From assembly GCA_037903475.1 (NCBI GenBank), contig JBAJFG010000501.1, positions 1-64,000 of the forward strand: 64,000 nt of DNA. The letters run 5' to 3'. Of the stretch, positions 44,654 through 56,960 are shown piece after piece. The notes under the pieces were generated by a model that searched no databases, had not been told where the DNA came from, and worked only from the letters and a program-made list of their open reading frames with translations. This stretch comes from Ancylostoma caninum. Lineage: Eukaryota; Nematoda; Chromadorea; Rhabditida; Ancylostomatidae. The stretch's first letter is position 1; the number at the start of each line of letters is the position of its first letter. The position numbers and the translations under genes are program-made.

Positions 44654-44665
44654 TTCTTCTTTCAG
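44654..44665 (+). promoter_or_regulatory. probable spliced-leader trans-splice acceptor, gene B
   Basis: TTCTTCTTTCAG ends at 44,665, five bases before the ATG at 44,671, exactly as in gene A. Confidence 0.6.
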
Positions 44666-44670
44666 TGGCT

Positions 44671-47600
44671 ATGAGCAGCAAAAAGCGCTTCAATCTGCTC
44701 GCGCTCTACATTTGTTTTGGACAGGTAGGATATAGCGCTGCTCCGTTTCGTATTACATTATAGACAAACTGCATATAAAAGGATAACGTGTTCACAGAGT
44801 GGTTCGAAATATCGACACATCTGGAATCAGCCTGTAGAAAAAGCAGCACCCGAGAACATCATACGCAATCACATGCGAAATAAAACAAGTGTTTTGACGA
44901 CCAGAAAGATGAGAATTCTTGTTTGGAGCAGGTTCCTTGCGGGACCAGTTACATAGACGACGGGGGAGCCCATTTACTCGAAGGATGAGAATTCTTACTT
45001 GCAGCAGGTTCCTTGCGGGACCAGTTACATAGACGCTGGGGGAGCGCATTTCCTCTGCAATATAATTAGATTAGTTCTATTTTGCTGCAGGGCTTGAAGA
45101 GTTCAGCCTCCTGGACTTTTGTATTTCCGTGGGAGGCTAGCAGATTTTATTCTCCAAGATGCACACATGTGTCCTTCAAATTCGTCTCAAACACCATACT
45201 TGTTCTGTCCTGACGCTTATTACAGCACGTATAACATCATATTGTAATGAATACCAGGAAAGTAAGGGGGAATGAGTTCGTGCAGTTTTATTCGATTTGT
45301 TATTCCACGTTAATTTGGACCTCGCTTGATCTGCCTTCACCGCTCATTTTGTATCTCTTGATGCGGCTTCTACCGCTAACACAACCACGTTCCTCAACTA
45401 CAACTTCACCTTGTTTTCTACCGCATGGAATTTGACCCTCCAGATCGACAAAATTGAACCTCCCCCCCCCCCCCATCGACAGTCGTTCGATTTCAATCGT
45501 GGATCGAATGTGGCTCAAAAGTGTGGAGATACCGATGACGTGTAGAGAGGAACGTCTCTCGTTGGAAGGACAGCACAGAAGTGATATCTCCGTTGTAGAC
45601 AGGGCAAATTTGGCTTTGAAATCGTTTCCCGTTCTGGACACCCACTTGTGAGATATGGAGGCGATTACCCGCTAAGATTGCTCTAAACGTAAGAAAAAGC
45701 TACCACTTATGCTAATTCTCAACAATGTGAAAGTCTAGCTAACGTATTCCGTACAGAGCCCTAAAATGATCGACATGAGGTGATCGTCCACATTGGGTAT
45801 GCTCGTGAATCACCAGTTGCAGTGGAGAAACACAAGAACATTATTAGAGTTCATTTACCCAAATATAGTACACACACGGGTTAGGACGCTTCAGCGGTGC
45901 CTGCTGCAAGCGAGCTACTTCAAGGATTTTAGGGATTTCGCGGATCGTTTCATTAGGGCACGGCTTACGGTGGGCGCGGTGGAGTTACGGATGGTGAGGC
46001 GGCTGCTCGCCGTCGGCTCACACGGATTTATCTGTCCACCTTATCTCAGTGGGCTTATTTGTAGAGAACTGAAGTGATAGGCTCCGCCCAGCGCTGGTCA
46101 CCGTAGATCGCAAGGGGTCGCATTCGCGACAGCTCGATTTCTGGGTGCAAATTTCACCAAAACAACAAGCAAGTGGGGAATTCCACCAATGTCGACTCTA
46201 CAAGTCTGGTGCAGTCATAAACCACCTATTTTGTTACGTTTCTTATTCATTTCATGAACTTTAATCCATGAATTGCGATTGCGGGCTCCAAATTGGGTCG
46301 TCTCAAACAGCACAACTTTTCGTAGACATGGGGCTGAGAAGATGCCCTGGTCCTGACAGCATTAATAGAAGAGGGATGGAGCTTTGAAACCCATTAAATG
46401 TAATCGACATTGTCCATGGAATGTTATGGTTTTTGTGTCTATGAAAAACCGCACAAACTTACACCCCAACCCAATGCAACCTACTTTACGCTCCTAATGC
46501 TTTTCATATTAGCTTGTTGCGAAAATAATTGTCGTTTCAGGGTATGCTTAACTAAAATTATTTCTTCTGTCCAATTTGAGCAACTTCTGCTAAGCTTATG
46601 CAGAATTTTTGTAGAGGTTTTCCTCCTCTTTCAAATGCTGCTTGAACATTCTGGCTAGCTCCTTCGTGAGGATTTTTATGAAGTCGCTAACGAATGATGA
46701 GCCGACGCGATTTTCGTGCCAGTGTGCTTGATGACTTCAAACTTGATCACTTTTCGTCAGAGGTATGCGGTAATCTTGCGTGTTTTCGCTTGGAATCGCT
46801 TTCCAAACGGGGCGCAAATTTCACCAAAACAACAAGCAAGTGGGGAATTCCACCAACGTCGACTCTACAAGTCTGGTGCAGTCATAAACCACCTATTTTG
46901 TTACGTTTCTTATTCATTTCATGAACTTTAATCCATAAATTGCGATTGCGGGCTCCAAATTGGGTCGTCTCAAACAGCACAACTTTTCGTAGACATAGGG
47001 CTGAGAAGATGCCCTGGTCCTGACAGCATTAATAGAAGAGGGATGGAGCTTTGAAACCCATTAAATGTAATCGACATTGTCCATGGAATGTTATGGTTTT
47101 TGTGTCTATGAAAAACCGCACAAACTTATACCCCAACCCAATGCAACTTACTTTACGCTCCTAATGGATCCTCCAGTGAGCTAGGGGTTCTCGAAGTTCT
47201 CTTCCTACGATTTTGAGCTCCAATGCAACCATGGTCGTGATCTTGGGATGTCGCTAGACGATCAGGCGTTGAGGAGAGACGTGAAGCCTAAACCGGATCT
47301 TACCATCCGGATGATGAGAGCAGGGGTGGAAGCTCACTACACTGCAGTTTCAATACATCTGACTTCAATCAACAGGGTAAGAAAAGTGCGGACGTGAACA
47401 CCACACGATCTGACTGATGACCAACGTCTTACGTGGCGTGTCATCCTTTCGAACCTAATTTTTTCGTCCCAAATCGACTGATTTCTAGAATATGTAATTA
47501 TTGTGCATGAAGCTCAGTTTCTGTACGATAAGAAGAAATACGAATAGGTATGGGTGGAAACGATTTCCCACTTCTAGGATTTCCCAAGCCAGATCCTCTT

Positions 47601-50600
47601 TCCAGAGAGATTCTGTCAGGAGTTTGGTGGTTCTGTACAGGTGTAATTGGCTGCATATTTCAACAGCCTGGTCAGTCGTTGAAAGCAGTCTAGCATTGTA
47701 ATCTCGAGTTGAGATCCGCAAATCTGCTATAGATGTGGTCGGCAGTGGTGAACAAAAGCTGGTTTTCCCCTGCTCTAGGGTAGCGTTAAACCACACATTC
47801 CAAAACTTACTCGGCAAAGACTGATGCAGTGAAGCATTGAGGTTCTAGCTCAAAGCCCTTATTCCTGAGACCATTACCCTACTGTATTCCATTTTTCCGT
47901 GCTCCAGATAGAATTCTGCGACAGCAGCACATTGCTGATCTTGAGCATGCTGAAGTCGCTTTTCAAAACTTTGCGAATTCTTATGATTTCAGTTTATGCC
48001 GTAGAGGAGTGAAATCCTCACTAAATTCTCGCGTAGGATCTATCAAATTAAATGGCTGCTAAACTCATGAAAAAGGTGATGTTTAAGCCGAGTTACAACA
48101 CTTTGAACTGAAGGGTCCATTTCGGCAATTAATTTCGCAACAACCCAATAGAAGTAGGTCCAAGAGTTGCAGACGGGGGCAACAAGTTGAATCACCTCTA
48201 ACAACGCCCATAGAAAATAGTGTTTTGAACACCTATGAAAAACCGCAAATCTATTCACCAACCCAAGTTGCATACAACACCACCTCCGAGTTGGGTAGGC
48301 CCTAGACTATCTCACACCGAGAATTTTCTGAATATCCTCCACTTTTTCTAGCTTTACGGTGAAGTTGGCTCAAATTTCGTGATGTTGGTTCTTTTCCTAG
48401 TGGAATTTTGACGGCGTGATGAGAAGAACAGCTACTTAAAGGCAGCAGTCACGGTGAAAAAAGTTCCTTCGCATTTGTGCTTATTTCGAAGATATCATCA
48501 GTTGGAGTGTAAATGTGGAAGGAATCGCTTCGAATCCTGCAGTTACTCGAGTAACATGCTCAACCCCGATCCATTCTCTCTGATCGCGCGCGGCTGCGAC
48601 CTGGATCGATGAAGCTTTCCCGATAATGGTGATCCTTTCCGCACCTCTGCGGTCACACCCATTTCCTGCGATAGATCTTGTACAAATGGACATGTAATGG
48701 CAGTACACATAGTATTTCTCACAAACTTTGCCTTTTTATATGGTCTTTTCTCTACTCTGTGCATAAGAGTAAGCTCCACAGTAGAATTTCATGAAAAAAA
48801 AATCAACGACGTTTGTTGTCGTAAGTGCTGTCTTCATGCTTACGATTAGTTGAGCAAACGACAGAAAACTGAATGCAAGTGTCGCGAAACAACGTGTACA
48901 GGATGGAACGTGGCAGATGAGAAATTCCACGCTGGTTTCTTGTGATAGCGATTGCAAACACAGGGATCGTACCTATATATTCTTGCATTACTTACGTACT
49001 CTTTGTCAAATTTGTTCAATGGTGGTGCACGCGGCTCCACATGGTTGCCGACTGGATGGCACATCTCATCACATGCCTTATTTGGGTACTGTCTTGCTTC
49101 TAAGCACTGTGGAGCCGCTCCGTCAAATAATTTAACTGGGATCGGTTATCATACTCGGCGTGATTGTGGTGTCGACTCCAGATTCACGCGACCACTGCAT
49201 GTACTTTCACGAGAAGAAGCGGTGAATTCAACGCAGCTGTGAAGTATGAAATACTTCTCGGAAGTGAGGAGTTGTGTTTAACGGCGTGCTTCGAAGAATC
49301 TGATTGTTCATTCGTGGAGTATTATCAGGTTTGCTACTAAATATCTGTGTAACACTCATAAGCTGCTCTGAATCGAAGCTTTAGGGCTCATGTACTGTCT
49401 ATAAAAGCGGAAGCGACGTTCAGGTCGGGCACGGTAATGTGTTCGAGTTCGACCGCCAGCTATCTCGCTCTTGCTCGAGACGCATGCAGATGGTCGAGTC
49501 TACAGAGAAGTTTCAGACTATTGCATCGGTGAACACAGATAACAGAGCATGCAGTGGACCACCTAGCTCTGCAACTGCAATCAACGTCTTTAAAGCGAAA
49601 GACTACTTACGTTTCTATTCAACTGACAATTCAATGCTCTCGGATGGAACAGCGCCACATCGCAGGTTTCTTTAGCTCTCATTTGATCTTACTCCTCAGA
49701 TCAAGAAAAGTCTGAAAGCCCAGTAAGGATTGTGGTTACAGAAATCTGGCGAAATTGTGTGCTCTTATTCCGCTACAATGCTGCTGAATACTCTTTGCAA
49801 TTATTCACACATACAAAGCTGCAAATTAGAATCAATTAGAGTTAAAACTAATTAAATAATGTATTAAAAGTGGGTGCAGTAAGGCCAAAACCAAAAAGCT
49901 TCCTTGACTTGTAACAGTTGATTTACCCTCGGTGCAATGAGACACCCCTCGGTGATAGTATAGTCAGAAATGGAAAGGTCAGACCTTTATGTTTATCTGT
50001 TAGACCTTATTGCTTGGACACCTTACATTAAACTAAATTTGCCTTCTTTCCTGGCATGTACAGATTTGAAAGCATAGGTTTCCCCACGCTAGGCGTGGCA
50101 GCCTGGGTATCATATGCGTGAAGTCGGTTCGATTGTTCGATAATGCGATGCTGATTTAATAAAGCACCTGTAATATGCACATTAACTACCTTTTCTGCGA
50201 ACTGTCTACGATTTACCATTTACGAATAAGTAGCCTAAAATTCGTAGAGAATTGTAAATTGTGACACTGACTGTATATCGTCCTATCGCTTGCAAGTAGA
50301 GTGCAGATATACTATGTGCATCGTTTGACTATTTGAAATCCGCAGTCAAGTGCGAATTCAGACAGCATCACGTACTAGTATATACCTTTAATGATTTGTA
50401 GGTAGACTGTAAGACCAAACTCATTTTTGAATCTGAAAGGAAGATTTGCTGAAAATGGGGAAAACAAGGAGACTCCAATTACGGAATGACAGAACGCGCG
50501 AAGAAATCTTTCTCAAATGAACTAAATTTTGAAGAATTTCTTTTCTGACTTTGTAGACAGAATTGACGATGTGAACGACTGAAAAGACATCTTCTAAACT

Positions 50601-53600
50601 TTGCACATGGACCAGTAGGATGGGCAATTACAGAAGATTCACCATCTACCAATATTTGAACTACGATATGTCCTGCCTTCAAGTAGCTATAGCCATTCCA
50701 GAACTTTTGTACAATTCTAAGCTTTGTGATGGAATTATTGAGCACTGAGTAACCTTTATAAATAATACATATTACAGTAGTTTCACAGGCTCATTTTTCT
50801 CTTAACAGAATTAACTTCTCTCGATTAACTGATTTAACTTCTCTATAATGCATATAGAGAGGAGGAATGATTCTCGCTGAACTACATTAATCCGTATCAG
50901 AAGTTGCATAAAGATGAGAGATTTTTCAGTTCATGGCTTCGAACGTTGTAGCGAAAAATTTGGTATGAAATAACTGGGAGTTTCCTTGGAAGTGGTACCT
51001 AAAACTCCGAGTGCAATTTGCGATTCATGGTATACGTTGCTCTTGAGGAATTTACGATTTGCGAACATGAAAATTGTTGTTACGCACATCCCTTTCGGTG
51101 ATCACGAACGTTCACCTCGAATAAATTTTATTTAGAATGGTGTTTGCAACAAATCCGCAGGACCATTGCACGTCAATTCCTGTCTTCACCAGAGCCAGTG
51201 AGCATTTGTCGTCATTCTTTTCTTACGCATATTACGAAAAAAGTTCGACTTGAAACTGGAGAGCATTTAAATAGTTTTATTATTGAGATTGGCTTGGTGT
51301 GGTAATCCCGTAGCAGTAGCTAACTATTTCTAGGTTGTCGCAAAAGTTTACCGCCATTTTTGGGTGTTTTCGGTGTTTTTCAGAATTATTGTACTTTTTC
51401 AGTACAGCTCACATTCAATCGCTACATGAACCACCTATAATACAATCTATTGTCATTTATCCAGCGACCTGTGGAAACTGCTTATACAGAAACGTTGGGT
51501 CTTTGACACGAAAAGCTCACGGAGCCACTTTTCGTACTGATCTAAATAGTTGAACTTTCCGTCCTGCAAGTGATCAGATAACGACAAAAACAGATGGCAG
51601 TCTGGTTGTATCAAGTCTGTTGAGCACGATTGGTTGGCCATAACGTGCCATCCTAAGCTCTGGAGTTTTTCCTAGGTCTCCCTCGTAGTGTAGGGACAAG
51701 AGTTCTTGCGAAGGAACTGACCTTTGTCTTGTTTTCCACAAAATGCGGCAGGAATGCAGTCCAGTTGCCTACAGCACACTTTGGTGGTGAGAATGGAGTT
51801 CGCTGGAAGCAGCTGTCTCTGAAGGACTTCTTTGAAGTTCCACTGAACACTGAGCTTATTCTTCTGATGATGAGATTCCGCCTTTAGAATCCCAAGTTCG
51901 TCCCGTCCGAGCCGCTGGCGCTTCTCCACCCATAATGTTAACAAATTGCGTAAACAAGGCTAGTGTATTGCGTACATAGATTATTGACCAACCTTTATGT
52001 ATGTCTTAGGTGGAAAGGTGCAAGGCAATTCAAGGAAGGAAGGTATGCGAGTACGTACAACACTAAAGTAAGGTTTGTCATATTCCGGGAGGTGGACTTT
52101 CAGAATCGTCCAGTGTAGATCACACTAAATTGATAGTAAATCGAACATTCCAGATCACATCAATTTTTTCATAATCAAGGTGTACAACACTTGCAATAGT
52201 ATGGAAATCTCGTGTGGTCTTGTCCTCAATAGGTCCGTGACAGGTAATGATGAAGTGATTGTGGAGACTTGACTAACACCCAAATCTTTCACATAGCTGT
52301 GTTCGCTCGTTCAAGTGTACGCGTAGAAAGCGCTTGGCGAGGCATTAACCCTCTCCAGCAAATAGGCCTGCGTAATACTGCGTATGGCACCGAATTAAAA
52401 GGGAAGGTGCGACCGCTCAGATGCCAGTACAGGTATATGGGATCACTGCGCACTCCACCCGATAAACTGCCGCACATCGCGATTCGCGTGGATCTGTCTG
52501 CCAGGAACTCGTGCACTCTCACGCCGCAGGAAAGACCGCTGAACCAATAATGATTAGACGATGAGTTGATAGTTGACAAAGAATATTGATTAAAAGGCTG
52601 GAGTGAAGATCATGCTACCTCTCCAACTTATTTAGAAACTTCTTTGATTTTTTTTGGAAATTTAACACATTGCGGACTGAGCCCGTATTGCATGGCAAGT
52701 GCGTGCTGCCAATCGATTTTGGCGGTGCGACGTGATGCACCATGTGCATCCATTGCTACAGGGAAACGGTTTTTATGTGAGATGTGCAGCTCGCATTTCC
52801 TATGATTTTGTGTTTTTATGGTTTGTAACTTAGAGATTATAGTTTTTTGTTTCGTTTATAGCGTAGACCAGTCTGAGTGACCGGCTAACGTCGGACTTCT
52901 GAACATCTACGGATGCTCGCTTCGCTCGCATACTCCACATTGAATGCAAACAAAATTGTGAAAGAGTTTAGTAAACTCTGCACCTTCTTCCTTCTCAATA
53001 AAGAATTTGCAACGGATTGAATTCTTGAGAAAGAGACAGTACGAGTCACATCTTTTGTGACTTTTCCATACAAAAACACATCTTTTCACGCGAAAACGCT
53101 TCACTACATCCTGTACTTTTCTACACACATTTTGGGAGCCTGCAAAAATAAAATGCCAAAACAGCGGAAGCTTAGGAAACCCATGCACAACTGAATATTT
53201 CATTTTTATTATTCTTATCATGATTGGGGAACACTGTAGCTACATTTGTAGTGCGTGGGAGCCCGATCGGTCGGATAACAAAAGATCTCTATTGATCCTC
53301 GTTATCCGAGGATCAATACGTATCATTCGTTATCCGACCGGATCGGATTACGATGAACTATAAGTGTAGGTTATGCGGCTAGCGAGTTGTTAAAAATGGC
53401 TCCAGTCCTAAGTCAGTTCCATAAAAAGGTTAGCGTTTGTAACATGTAGTACTCATATAAAGTATAATGAAGCACATATATGAAATATTTCTTCTCTATA
53501 ATGCAGTGGCGGACGCAGAAAGTAGGTGGGGGGGGAGCGGAAAAAAGGTGGAGTCGTCGCCGTTTTGGGGACCCAGGCGGAAAACAAAACTAATAAAAAT

Positions 53601-54329
53601 ATTAATTATATTGAAATAATCTTAAAAATAAACAAGTAGAAATAAACCAATACAAGATTTTTGTAAGTATTGTAAAGTAATTTCAAAGATTTGCCGACAT
53701 ATTCTCGGGGGGGGAGGGGGGCGCCCCCCGTGCGTCAGCCACTGGTATAATGGTATGCAACAGTTCACCACTCTCTTCTCCGCGAAGGAATTGTGATGAA
53801 GGGATTACGAGTTGTCCTGTCAAACAGATCCAGAAAAACTATGACGCACACCATTATATCGGGTATCAGGAGCGAGAACCTATTTGGTGTGCTTGCAGTG
53901 ACATCCAGAGAAAACTTTCACATCATGACAAGCTACTAGAGTTGCAGTCTTGTGTTGTTTGCGTACAAGTACAATTTCGCAGTCAAAGAAGTCGCTGACG
54001 AACTCTTATTTCTAAGACCATGACGGAAACATCTTCAGTTTTTTTTTTTCGGAATACAATTTTCACTCTGAAGAAGATCTATTTCAGGTCACAGGCGACT
54101 GTACTTTGGAAGTGTCTACAACGTGACTGGCTATATCTTCATGAATGCATTTGCGTTCGCGGAACTATGCACGTGTGACTCAAACGCTTGCTGTGGAACA
54201 TTTGGCATCAAGGAGGTCATGCCAGCGAAAGACCGTTACTCTTATTCAAGTGCAAGCCAACTTGCTGGAAAGACGCCTTCTGATGTTGACCAGATATTCT
54301 ACATTGCCCAAGAGGAAACGAAAATATAG
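44671..54329 (+). CDS. gene B: paralogue of gene A, secreted PAN/apple-like cysteine-rich protein
   Basis: Exons: 44,671-44,724; 49,182-49,328; 49,385-49,665; 51,136-51,197; 54,088-54,329 (TAG). The first four have the same length and phase as in gene A; the last is 3 bp longer. About 261 residues. Signal core FNLLALYICFG with likely cleavage after IHA. The PAN-like part has CTFTRR, LLGSEELCLTACFEESDCSF, GSCTVYK and FEFDRQLSRSC. Exon 4 reads NPQDHCTSIPVFTRA. Exon 5 has NVTGYIFMN, LCTCDSNACC and AGKTPSDVDQIFYI. All twelve mature cysteines of gene A are kept. A sequon in exon 3 of A (NRT) is NRA here. Open frames and phases are preserved although the introns differ greatly, so both copies are probably functional. 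Function of the C-terminal half unknown. Confidence 0.75.
44900..45050 (+). repeat. 78-bp tandem duplication in intron 1 of gene B
   Basis: The segment GATGAGAATTCTT..GCAGGTTCCTTGCGGGACCAG..TTACATAGACG..GGGGGAGC occurs twice in tandem. Confidence 0.85.
45261..46146. other. intron 1 of gene B, unassigned
   Basis: Includes a C14 homopolymer near 45,463 and frames with no recognisable motif (minus 45,641-45,300; plus 45,793-46,077). Confidence 0.4.
46147..46499 (+). repeat. 353-bp direct repeat, left copy
   Basis: Nearly identical to 46,814-47,166 (about five differences seen by eye), offset 667 bp. It begins GCAAATTTCACCAAAACAAC and ends CTTTACGCTCCTAATG. No ORF. The ends are not TG..CA and no target duplication was found. 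Confidence 0.95.
46814..47166 (+). repeat. 353-bp direct repeat, right copy
   Basis: See left copy at 46,147. The 314-bp segment between the copies has a plus-strand frame that reads into the right copy but no recognisable product. Confidence 0.95.
47167..48850. other. intron 1 of gene B, unassigned
   Basis: No exon matching gene A. TTAAAGGCAGCAGTCACGG at 48,436 is a diverged end of the TTAA-flanked MITE family. A 110-codon minus-strand frame (47,817-47,485) has no recognisable motif. Confidence 0.4.
51334..51960 (-). pseudogene. mariner relic in intron 4 of gene B
   Basis: Minus-strand reading 51,641-51,453 shows a mariner C-terminus (CHLFLSLSDHLQDGKFN, then KWLRELFVSK). The terminal-repeat-like TAGGTTGTCGCAAAAGTTTACC lies at 51,332. 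It is at the same position and orientation as the relic at 35,583 in gene A. Confidence 0.6.
51961..53262. other. intron 4 of gene B, unassigned
   Basis: No exon was found. GCTAACGTCGGACTTCTGAAC and GATGCTCGCTTCGCTCGCAT at about 52,885-52,930 match dispersed copies near 12,110 and 57,640. Confidence 0.45.
53263..53346. repeat. nested palindromes
   Basis: The outer arms CCGATCGGTCGGATAAC (53,263-53,279) and GTTATCCGACCGGATCGG (53,329-53,346) enclose a perfect inner pair ATTGATCCTCG / CGAGGATCAAT (53,291-53,301 and 53,307-53,317). Confidence 0.9.
53504..53744. mobile_element. hAT-type MITE, copy 3
   Basis: 241 bp; begins CAGTGGCGGACGCAG and ends TGCGTCAGCCACTG with an AT-rich core as in the other two copies. 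The flanks CTATAATG and GTATAATG match at 7 of 8 positions, consistent with an 8-bp target duplication. It sits in intron 4 of gene B, 340 bp before exon 5. Confidence 0.88.
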
Positions 54330-54450
54330 ACGCATCGTCATTGCTATCCACACATTTTTTAAGACATTCAGTATAAAATTAGTACGAATTGCCTGTGCAG
54401 CAACGAGAACGTAGTCAATTTTTCCTTCTTATCAGCATATTCATATATCA

Positions 54451-54560
54451 TGACTTATAATAAAGGGCTTAGTCTGTCACGTGTGTGTGTGTGCGTGTGT
54501 GTGTGTGTGAAACGAAATTCGAGGGCGTGGCCTAGACCGAAGAAAATGCTCTACAACGGG
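54451..54560. repeat. flank of the minisatellite element with AATAAA
   Basis: The reverse complement of 336-427. Similarity between the two genes' downstream regions stops at 54,450, so the element was inserted here (or lost from A). AATAAA at 54,459 lies 130 bp after the gene B stop and could serve as its polyadenylation signal. Confidence 0.65.
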
Positions 54561-55805
54561 TTCACTGTTGCTGTAGGAGTGCGTCAGGGTCCAAAAGTGG
54601 GGAAACGGCTGGAGTCGGGTCCAGCGGTGTGATAACGGTGCGCCGGCGTCCAAAAGAGGGGAAACGCTTGGAGTCGGGTCCAGCGGTGTGATAAGGGTGC
54701 GCCGGCGTCCAAAAGTGGGGAAACGCCTGGAGTCGGGTCCAGCGGTGTGATAACGGTGCGCCGGCGTCCAAAAGTGGGAAACGGCTGGAGTCGGGTCCAG
54801 CGGTGTGATATGGGTGCGCCCGCGTCCAAAAGGGGGAAACGCGGAGTCGGGTCCAGCGGTGTGATAAGGGTGCGCCGGCGTCCAAAAGTGGGGAAACGCC
54901 TGGAGTCGGGTCCAGCGGTGTGATAAGGGTGCGGCGTCCAAAAGTGGGGAAACGCCTGGAGTCGGGTCCAGCGTGTGATATGGGTGCGCCGGCGTCCAAA
55001 AGTGGGGAAACGCCTGGAGTCGGGTCCAGCGGTGTGATAAGGGTGCGCCGGCGTCCAAAAGTGGGGAAACGCCTGGAGTCGGGTCCAGCGGTGTGATAAG
55101 GGTGCGCCGGCGTCCAAAAGTGGGGAAACGCCTGGAGTCGGGTCCAGCGGTGTGATATGGGTGCGCCGGCGTCCATAAAACGCCGGCGTCCAAAAGTGGG
55201 GAAACGCTGGAGTCGGGTCCAGCGGTGTGATAAGGGTGCGCCGGCGTCCAAAAGTGGGGAAACGCCTGGAGTCGGGTCCTAGCGGTGTGATAAGGGTGCA
55301 CCGGCGTCCAAAAGTGGGGAAACGGCTGGAGTCGGGTCCAGCGGTGTGATAAGGGTGCGCCGGCGTCCAAAAGTGGGGAAACGGCTGGAGTCGGGTCCAG
55401 CGGTGTGATAAGGGTGCGCCGGCGTCCAAAAGTGGGGAAACGCCTGGAGTCGGGTCCAGCGGTGTGATATGGGTGCGCCGGCGTCCAAAAGTGGGGAAAC
55501 GCCTGGAGTCGGGTCCAGCCGTGTGATAAGGGTGCGCCGGCGTCCAAAAGTGGGGAAACGCCTGGAGTCGGGTCCAGCCGTGTGATAAGGGTGCGCCGGC
55601 GTCCAAAAGTGGGGAAACGCCTGGAGTCGGGTCCAGCCGTGTGATAAGGGTGTGCCGGCGTCCAAAAGGGGGAAACGCCTGGAGTCGGGTCCAGCGGTGT
55701 GATAAGGGTGCGCCGGCGTCCAAAAGTGGGGAAACGCCTGGAGTCGGGTCCAGCCGTGTGATAAGGGTGCGCCGGCGTCCAAAAGTGGGGAAACGCCTGA
55801 AAATG
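54561..55805. repeat. 59-bp minisatellite, right copy
   Basis: About 21 units with the CGGCGTCCAAAAGTGGGGAA core, then ACGCCTGGAGTCGGGTCCAG and CGGTGTGATAAGGGTGCGC; a few units carry short deletions. The minus strand has almost no stops in any frame because the unit lacks them, giving frames of up to 379 codons. These are not genes. Confidence 0.97.
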
Positions 55806-56029
55806 TGACCACCGACGGATTAGGGATGCGCATGTTCACTACTGAAATGCCATGAGTTGAGTCCGTCTTTGCTCAATCGGTCCGCTGGCGCTTAACAGCG
55901 ATCGTTAAACACTAAATGACAGAGCTCAGCAGCGAGTAGTATGGAGTCTGTGTGGTTCCCTCCATCTCACATCCACTTCCGCGTTCCTCATTTCTCATTT
56001 GTTTATGAACACACCGCACCCTCCTCTTT

Positions 56030-56189
56030 TACAGGAAACTCCAAACGTACGCAGACAAGAGTCGAGATCGCGGCGCGGCTCCCATGGGCAGAGTCACGGG
56101 AGCTCAGCATAGTGTGCGCCTGCGTCTCTGCCCATGAAAGCCGCGCCGCGGTCCCGATTCTTGTCTGCGTACATTTGGAGTCCCCTGTA
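56030..56189. mobile_element. foldback MITE, copy 2
   Basis: 160 bp; begins TACAGGAAACTCCAAACGTA and ends TACATTTGGAGTCCCCTGTA with arms of about 65 bp pairing through CGCAGACAAGA and GCGGCGCGGC. Same family as 30,589-30,790. Confidence 0.85.
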
Positions 56190-56464
56190 TGTGTCCAAGC
56201 TGGCTCTTATCATTTGACCAGTTATAACAAACAAAGAATGGTGAACCATTTCCTGTAATCACTCCAGGTTGGATCGGTTACATGTAGTTACAAATAGCTA
56301 TCTCAATATCAGTTGAGCGAAAGATAAAATTGCCCTGGGAATTGCCGCTAATCTCATTTGATATGTCCAGTTTTACATGAGGAAGAACAATGGAAAGGAT
56401 GAGGCACGCACTATAGCAAAAAAATGGCGTGGCTGTGAGCCAGACTGGTATATATATACTCAGA

Positions 56465-56960
56465 TAAAGTATCGCACCAGTGCCGAGGACTATTCAATTA
56501 CCCCCGGAGGGCTTGCTCAGAAGATGCTATGTGTTACATACCACCATCCATGATTTAGTTCTCTTATCGATTTCCTCCTCATGTCCTGGGTTGGAGCTTT
56601 TCGAATAAACTTATCAATGCCACCCCCGCTCAGATTTTTAGAAGTTTTAGAACTAAGCCACCGATCTTTTACCATCGCACCTCGATTGCTTCTCAGTCTG
56701 CTGCTTTCCCTCTGCTCCATTCGTGACCACTACCGAGGGACTAGTCGATCCACACACACATTCCAGGAGGAAGATGTGTTAAAAAGCCCGATTCGCACCA
56801 ATCACGACCAAACGTTGAAGAGGTAACCTCTATAAGTCTACGGAGATGTTGGTACACCTTCTGCCAAGAGCAACTTATTGTTCCGCCAATTACACTGATT
56901 TCATTGGTTTTCCCTATTTTGGCCTAAGGATCGCTGAAGACATCTCTGTTGGGTTGCAGA
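56465..56960 (+). repeat. downstream block of gene B, paralogous to 38,000-38,600
   Basis: Carries AAAGTATCGCACC, GAGGACT, CCACCGATCTTTTACCA, ACGTTGAAG and GAAGACATCTCTGTTGGGT in the same order as the block after gene A. This extends the segmental duplication beyond the genes. Confidence 0.6.

Noticed and set aside
46147..47166. Classical LTR retrotransposon
   Set aside because: The direct repeats lack TG..CA ends, the interior is only 314 bp, and no primer-binding site or gag/pol sequence is visible.
54477..55839. Minus-strand open frames of 186-379 codons
   Set aside because: They lie in three frames of the same 59-bp minisatellite. The unit lacks stops on this strand, so length alone is not evidence of coding.
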